Positions 6,809 through 10,404 of a stretch of DNA of 10,404 nucleotides are shown piece after piece. The notes beneath the pieces were generated by a model. The model was not told the DNA's origin and made no database searches. It saw only the letters and a program-made list of their open reading frames with translations. Numbering within the stretch: position 1 is the stretch's first letter; every line of letters starts with the position of its first letter. The translations under genes and the position numbers were made by a program. The stretch is from Ruminococcaceae bacterium UBA6857 (GTDB taxonomy: Bacteria > Bacillota > Clostridia > Oscillospirales > Acutalibacteraceae): positions 27,023 to 37,426 of the forward strand of contig DKDD01000100.1 in assembly GCA_002451715.1 (NCBI GenBank), in the 5' to 3' direction.

Positions 6809-7753
6809 TTAAAAATACTTTTTCATCTCATCGAGAACCGCTTTTTTCGCTTCTTCAAGCGGGCAGTCAAACTGGCAGCCTGCCGCCCTTGCGTGTCCGC
6901 CGCCGCCGAAAGCAGAGCAGAACACAGCCGCGTCAAGGCTTTCATGGGTACGGACGGAAACTTTGAATGAGCCGTCCTTTTTTTCCTTAAAGGTTATGCC
7001 TGCCTGAACGCCCTCAATCTGGCGCGAAAGCGCAACAATCGCGTCGCAGTCTTCTTCGCCGCAAGAGCAGTCGGAAAGCATTTTCTGCGTAACGGTAATC
7101 ACACTGACTTTTCCGGAAAAGCAAAGTTCAAGCGAAGCAAGGCAAAGGCTTTGAAGCTTTAAAAAGCCGGGCTTTTTTGTTTCAAACATTCTTACGTTAA
7201 CCTCACCGTGCCTTGCGCCAAGCTCAATGAGGTCGGCGGCAATGCGGTGGGTACGCGGCGTAACGTTTGAATAACGGAAGCACCCCGTATCGGTTGAACA
7301 GCCGGTGTAAAGCCGGGTTGCGATTTCTTCGTCAATCTTTGCACCGAGCGTTTCTATAATAAGATACACGATCTCGCAGGCGGAAGCGGAAGAGCCTTCA
7401 ACATAAGTTTCCTTTGCAAAAAGCTTGTTCGTCGAATGGTGGTCAATTGCAAGAGAAACCCTATCGCCGAACTTTTCGTCCGTCTCTTTGCCGAGAAGGA
7501 CTTTATCTGCAACGTCAACGCTGACAACAAAGCCGTCATCGCCGATGTCATCGCTTTCGGCAATTAAAAAGCGATATTTTTCCGCTATCGGATCGTTATT
7601 TATAAGCTTTGCTTTTTTTCCGAGGCTTCTCAGCGCCATAAGCAGTGCAAAACCGCCGCCGAGGGTGTCGCCGTCTGCGCTTGCGTGGGTAAGAATGATA
7701 AAGTTATCATTCTCTTTAAGAAGCGAAACAGCGCGCGAAAAATCAATCTTCAT
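6809..7753 (-). CDS. nrnA: DHH-family phosphoesterase, nanoRNase / pAp phosphatase
   Basis: NrnA-type enzymes degrade 2-5 nt RNAs to mononucleotides and dephosphorylate 3'-phosphoadenosine 5'-phosphate, using Mn2+. From ATG at 7753 the protein has 314 residues. Metal-binding motifs are THASADGDTLGG (His23, Asp27, Asp29), SVDVAD (Asp80), the DHH triad at 104-106 in AIDHHSTNK, and TGCSTDTGCF with Asp155. The DHHA1 substrate-binding domain ends with GGGGHARAAG (about 283-292). The frame is open to a TTG at 7828, but AGAGGAAG (7759-7766) just before the ATG makes 7753 the better start. The gene overlaps rbfA by 11 bases. The rbfA-nrnA-truB order is typical of Bacillota. Motif I has Ala where a Pro is common (HxxPDGD); the metal ligands are kept. 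Confidence 0.93.
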   Translation of the reverse strand: MKIDFSRAVSLLKENDNFIILTHASADGDTLGGGFALLMALRSLGKKAKLINNDPIAEKYRFLIAESDDIGDDGFVVSVDVADKVLLGKETDEKFGDRVSLAIDHHSTNKLFAKETYVEGSSASACEIVYLIIETLGAKIDEEIATRLYTGCSTDTGCFRYSNVTPRTHRIAADLIELGARHGEVNVRMFETKKPGFLKLQSLCLASLELCFSGKVSVITVTQKMLSDCSCGEEDCDAIVALSRQIEGVQAGITFKEKKDGSFKVSVRTHESLDAAVFCSAFGGGGHARAAGCQFDCPLEEAKKAVLDEMKKYF

Positions 7754-8105
7754 CGTGGCTTCCTCTTTTGGCTTTGTCAAGCTTTTCAAAAAGTTTGACG
7801 CCCTGTTCAACTGAATCGTCCGCAACAAATTTAATTTCCGGTGCTTTTCTCAGGTGAAGCCGATTCCCGACCTCACGTCTGATAAGTCCCGTTGCGGCGG
7901 TGAGACCTTTGACGGCTTCTTTCGCTTCGTCAATACCCGAAAGAGCACTGACAAAAACTTTTGCAAAAGAAGCGTCGGAACTCACTTCAACTCTCACAAC
8001 GGTGAGCATTTTATCTTTCACGCGCGGATCTTTGAGTTCGCGGATCAGCGCGGTGATCTCTCTTCGTATGTCTTCCGACACACGGTCTTTTCTGAAACCT
8101 GCCAT
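7743..8105 (-). CDS. rbfA: Ribosome-binding factor A
   Basis: RbfA binds the 30S subunit near the 5' end of 16S rRNA and helps late maturation, notably in the cold. The 120-residue length and the KH-like fold pattern match the family. Visible signatures are RVSEDIRREITALI, the ELKDPRV motif (about 23-30), the VVRVEVSSDASFAKVFVSAL strand-helix region, GLIRREVGNRLHLRKAPEI, and a final VKLFEKL helix. The ATG has AAGGA (8116-8120) 10 bases upstream. It lies 51 bases after infB, its usual partner, and overlaps nrnA. Confidence 0.97.
   Translation of the reverse strand: MAGFRKDRVSEDIRREITALIRELKDPRVKDKMLTVVRVEVSSDASFAKVFVSALSGIDEAKEAVKGLTAATGLIRREVGNRLHLRKAPEIKFVADDSVEQGVKLFEKLDKAKRGSHDED
7759..7766 (-). 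promoter_or_regulatory. Ribosome binding site of nrnA inside the rbfA end
   Basis: AGAGGAAG on the - strand, with GAGGA ending 7 bases before ATG at 7753, lies in the last rbfA codons. It selects this ATG over upstream TTG codons in the same frame. Confidence 0.8.
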
Positions 8106-8156
8106 AGCAATAATTTCCTTTCTTTCAAAGCGGTTTTATTCGCCTTGACGCAAGAA

Positions 8157-10404
8157 TCAGTCTCTGTATTCTTCCATTATGAAGGCTTCAAGAATGTCGC
8201 CTTCCTTGATATCATTGAACTTTGTAAGGCCGATACCGCATTCAAAACCGGAAGCAACTTCCTTAACGTCGTCTTTAAAACGGCGAAGCGAAGCGATTTC
8301 GTCTTCCGCAACAACAATGCCGTCGCGGACAACGCGGATTTGTGCGTTTCTTGTAATCTTGCCGTCAAGAACATAGCTGCCGGCGATTTTGCCCGCAGAG
8401 GAAAGGTTCATAACGGTTCTGACTTCAACCTTGCCGAGCGCAACTTCGCGGAACTTCGGAGCAAGCATACCCTTCATTGCGGCTTCAACTTCTTCAATGC
8501 AGTCATAAATAACGCGATACATTCTCATTTCAACGCCTTCGCGCTCTGCGGTTGCCTGTGCGTTTGCGTCCGGGCGAACGTTGAAGCCGACGATGATTGC
8601 GTTTGAAACGTTTGCAAGCATAACATCCGAATCGTTGATTGCGCCGACGCCGCCGTGGATTACACGAACGCGGACTTCATCATTCGAAAGCTTTTCAAGG
8701 TTTTGCTTAACAGCTTCAACCGAACCTTGAACATCCGCCTTAACAACGATTGCAAGCTCTTTCATTTCGCCTTCTTTAAGCGAGGAGAAGAGGTTGTCAA
8801 GCGTAACTTTGTGGAACGCCTTGAACTGTTCTTCCTTTTCTTTCTGCTTTCTCTGTTCAACAAGTTCTCTTGCAAGCTTTTCGTCCGAAACGGCGTCAAA
8901 GCTGTCGCCTGCGTTCGGAGTTTCCGCAAGACCTGTGATTTCAACGGGTACGGAGGGACCTGCTTCTTTGAGTCTTCTGCCGTTTTCGTTAACCATTACG
9001 CGAACGCGGCCGACTGCCGTTCCGGCAACAATTGTGTCGCCCGAATGAAGAGTACCGTTTTGAACAAGAAGAGTTGCAACGGGACCGCGTCCCTTGTCAA
9101 GTCTTGCTTCAATAACAACGCCCTTTGCCGGTCTGTTCGGATTTGCCTTGAGTTCTGCCATTTCGGCAACAAGAAGAATGGATTCAAGAAGCGAATCAAT
9201 ACCCATCTGGGTCTTTGCCGAAACGGGAACACAGATTGTGTCTCCGCCCCATTCTTCCGGAACAAGGTTATATTCGGTAAGCTGTTGCTTGATTCTGTCG
9301 GGGTTTGCACCCTCTTTATCCATTTTGTTGATTGCAACAATAATTTGGATTTCTGCCGCCTTTGCGTGGTTGATAGCTTCAATTGTCTGCGGCATAATTC
9401 CGTCATCGGCGGCAACAACCAAAACGGCAATATCCGTTGCCATTGCGCCTCTTGCTCTCATCGAAGTGAAAGCGGCGTGACCCGGAGTATCAAGGAATGT
9501 AAGCATTTGTCCGTTACATTCAACTCTGTAAGCACCGATGTGCTGTGTGATTCCGCCGGCTTCGGTTGCAGTAACGGCGGTGTTTCTGATTGCGTCAAGG
9601 ATTGAAGTTTTGCCGTGGTCAACGTGACCCATAACAACAACAACCGGGTCGCGCTTTTGAAGGTCTTCTTCCTTGTCTTCGCTGTCGTCAATAATTCTTT
9701 CTTCAATTGAAACAACAACCTGCTTTTCAACCTTTGCACCGAGTTCGGTTGCAACGATTTCTGCGGTGTCATAGTCGATAACTTCGTTAACGGTTGCCAT
9801 TACGCCGAGCGAGAAAAGCTTTTTGATAACTTCCGACGCGGTCATCTTGAGCATTGAAGCGAGTTCTCCGACCGTGATTTCTTCGGGAACTTTGATTGTG
9901 ATCTGCTTTTTGGCTCTTTCGGCGGCAATTCTCTTGAGTCTTTCGGCTTCGGTTTCGCGCTTTGAAGAACGCATACCCTGCTTTCTGTATTGCTGGCTCT
10001 TTTGCTTAATCTTCTGCTTTGAAGAGCCCATGTCGCGCATTTTGTTCGCCGGAGCGATTTGCTCATAGCGTTCGTTATATTTTTCAAGGTCAACGTTGCT
10101 GCTTCTTGTGTCGATATGTTTCTTTTCGCCCTTGGTTCTTGCCTGAAGCGGCTTGTTGGCTTTTTCTTTTGCCTTTTCTTCTTTCTTTGAAAGTGCGGCG
10201 GGAGCGGCCTTTTGCTGCTCCGGCTTTTTGCTTTCCGCTTTTTTGGAATCGAAAGCTTTTTCGGTTTTCTTTTCGCCCTTTTTGTTTTCGGGCTTTGCGG
10301 CTTTTTCGGCTTTCTTTTCCGGAGCTTTTTCCGGGGTTTTCTTTTCTTTCTTGGGTTCTTTCTTTGCCGTTTCTTTTACCGATTCTTCTTTTGCCGGTTC
10401 TTCT
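8157..10404 (-). CDS. infB: Translation initiation factor IF-2, N-terminus outside the window
   Basis: IF-2 is the GTPase that brings fMet-tRNA to the 30S subunit and promotes subunit joining. The frame is open to the window edge (first full codon at 10403), giving 748 visible residues; the start is missing. About 95 Lys/Glu/Ala/Pro-rich residues come first, then a VDLEKYNERYEQIAP segment and an SSKQKIKQKSQQYRKQG basic helix. The IF2_N domain follows (ITIKVPEEITVGELASML, about 9904-9840). The G domain has every motif: G1 GHVDHGKT (9629-9606), G2 AGGITQH, G3 DTPGHAAF, G4 NKMD and G5 SAK. Domain II (PAKGVVIEARLDKGRGPVAT), domain III and the C-terminal fMet-tRNA-binding domain IV (SAGKIAGSYVLDGKI, GDILEAF) complete it. 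ATG at 10040 is not taken as the start because coding character continues upstream and no ribosome binding site precedes it. It is the first visible gene of the operon. Confidence 0.98.
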   Translation of the reverse strand, partial: EEPAKEESVKETAKKEPKKEKKTPEKAPEKKAEKAAKPENKKGEKKTEKAFDSKKAESKKPEQQKAAPAALSKKEEKAKEKANKPLQARTKGEKKHIDTRSSNVDLEKYNERYEQIAPANKMRDMGSSKQKIKQKSQQYRKQGMRSSKRETEAERLKRIAAERAKKQITIKVPEEITVGELASMLKMTASEVIKKLFSLGVMATVNEVIDYDTAEIVATELGAKVEKQVVVSIEERIIDDSEDKEEDLQKRDPVVVVMGHVDHGKTSILDAIRNTAVTATEAGGITQHIGAYRVECNGQMLTFLDTPGHAAFTSMRARGAMATDIAVLVVAADDGIMPQTIEAINHAKAAEIQIIVAINKMDKEGANPDRIKQQLTEYNLVPEEWGGDTICVPVSAKTQMGIDSLLESILLVAEMAELKANPNRPAKGVVIEARLDKGRGPVATLLVQNGTLHSGDTIVAGTAVGRVRVMVNENGRRLKEAGPSVPVEITGLAETPNAGDSFDAVSDEKLARELVEQRKQKEKEEQFKAFHKVTLDNLFSSLKEGEMKELAIVVKADVQGSVEAVKQNLEKLSNDEVRVRVIHGGVGAINDSDVMLANVSNAIIVGFNVRPDANAQATAEREGVEMRMYRVIYDCIEEVEAAMKGMLAPKFREVALGKVEVRTVMNLSSAGKIAGSYVLDGKITRNAQIRVVRDGIVVAEDEIASLRRFKDDVKEVASGFECGIGLTKFNDIKEGDILEAFIMEEYRD

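Noticed and set aside
8106..8156. Possible internal promoter or terminator between infB and rbfA
   Set aside because: No clear -35/-10 pair or hairpin with a T run is seen; the gap holds only the rbfA ribosome binding site.
7854..8606. A 250-codon + strand frame across rbfA and the infB end
   Set aside because: It is antisense to two conserved genes, with a Phe/Asn/Cys-rich composition and no motif.
8655..9605. A 316-codon open frame on the + strand opposite infB
   Set aside because: It lies wholly inside the well-supported infB gene, has no recognisable domain or ribosome binding site, and its Cys/Asn/Phe-rich content is what biased codons give on the opposite strand.
10038..10040. ATG as a possible start of IF-2 or of a short isoform
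   Set aside because: The same frame continues upstream to the window edge with typical IF-2 linker residues, and no ribosome binding site precedes this ATG.
10085..10404. Possible tandem repeat, from the repeated Lys/Glu/Ala-rich codons
   Set aside because: The composition is low-complexity, but no fixed repeat unit is visible; such linkers are normal in the IF-2 N-terminus.

Overview
The window looks like chromosomal sequence from a Gram-positive anaerobe of the Clostridia (Bacillota), most likely a gut or rumen type related to Ruminococcaceae/Oscillospiraceae. The grounds are the gene order infB-rbfA-nrnA-truB-ribF, purine-rich Shine-Dalgarno (SD) sites before nearly every gene, the style of the IF-2 linker, and a GH3 enzyme whose catalytic domain lies at the C-terminus. 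G+C is in the mid-to-high 40s percent by eye. This placement is inference; no rRNA or tRNA gene is present.

Left block (1-2144, + strand): the 3' part of a glycoside hydrolase family 3 gene, cut by the window edge, is followed with a one-base overlap (TAATG) by a cytoplasmic alpha/beta-hydrolase/esterase gene. The pair is probably translationally coupled and fits intracellular breakdown of imported, possibly esterified, oligosaccharides. A strong intrinsic terminator follows.

Convergent junction (2145-2323): 179 bases hold two hairpins, one ending the + strand pair and one just beyond the last - strand gene. I see no gene in it.

Right block (2324-10404, - strand; transcribed right to left): infB (5' end outside the window), rbfA, nrnA (DHH phosphoesterase), truB, ribF, a HAD phosphatase and a membrane protein with an N-terminal zinc ribbon. 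Gaps run from an 11-base overlap to 51 bases and no terminator interrupts the block, so it is read as one operon. The first five genes form the conserved translation and RNA-maturation cluster of Bacillota: initiation factor IF-2, 30S maturation factor RbfA, nanoRNA/pAp degradation, tRNA U55 pseudouridylation and FMN/FAD synthesis. The last two are the accessory part. The HAD enzyme could act on a flavin-pathway or nucleotide phosphate. The zinc-ribbon protein appears to put a large domain, resembling DUF4163/DUF3298, outside the membrane.

I found no mobile element, CRISPR array, RNA gene or riboswitch, and no convincing new multi-gene system. The items most worth a second look are the zinc-ribbon membrane protein at the operon end, the HAD gene next to ribF, and the GH3-esterase pair. 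Three starts were moved from the longest open frame because of the ribosome binding sites (zinc-ribbon protein, nrnA, ribF).
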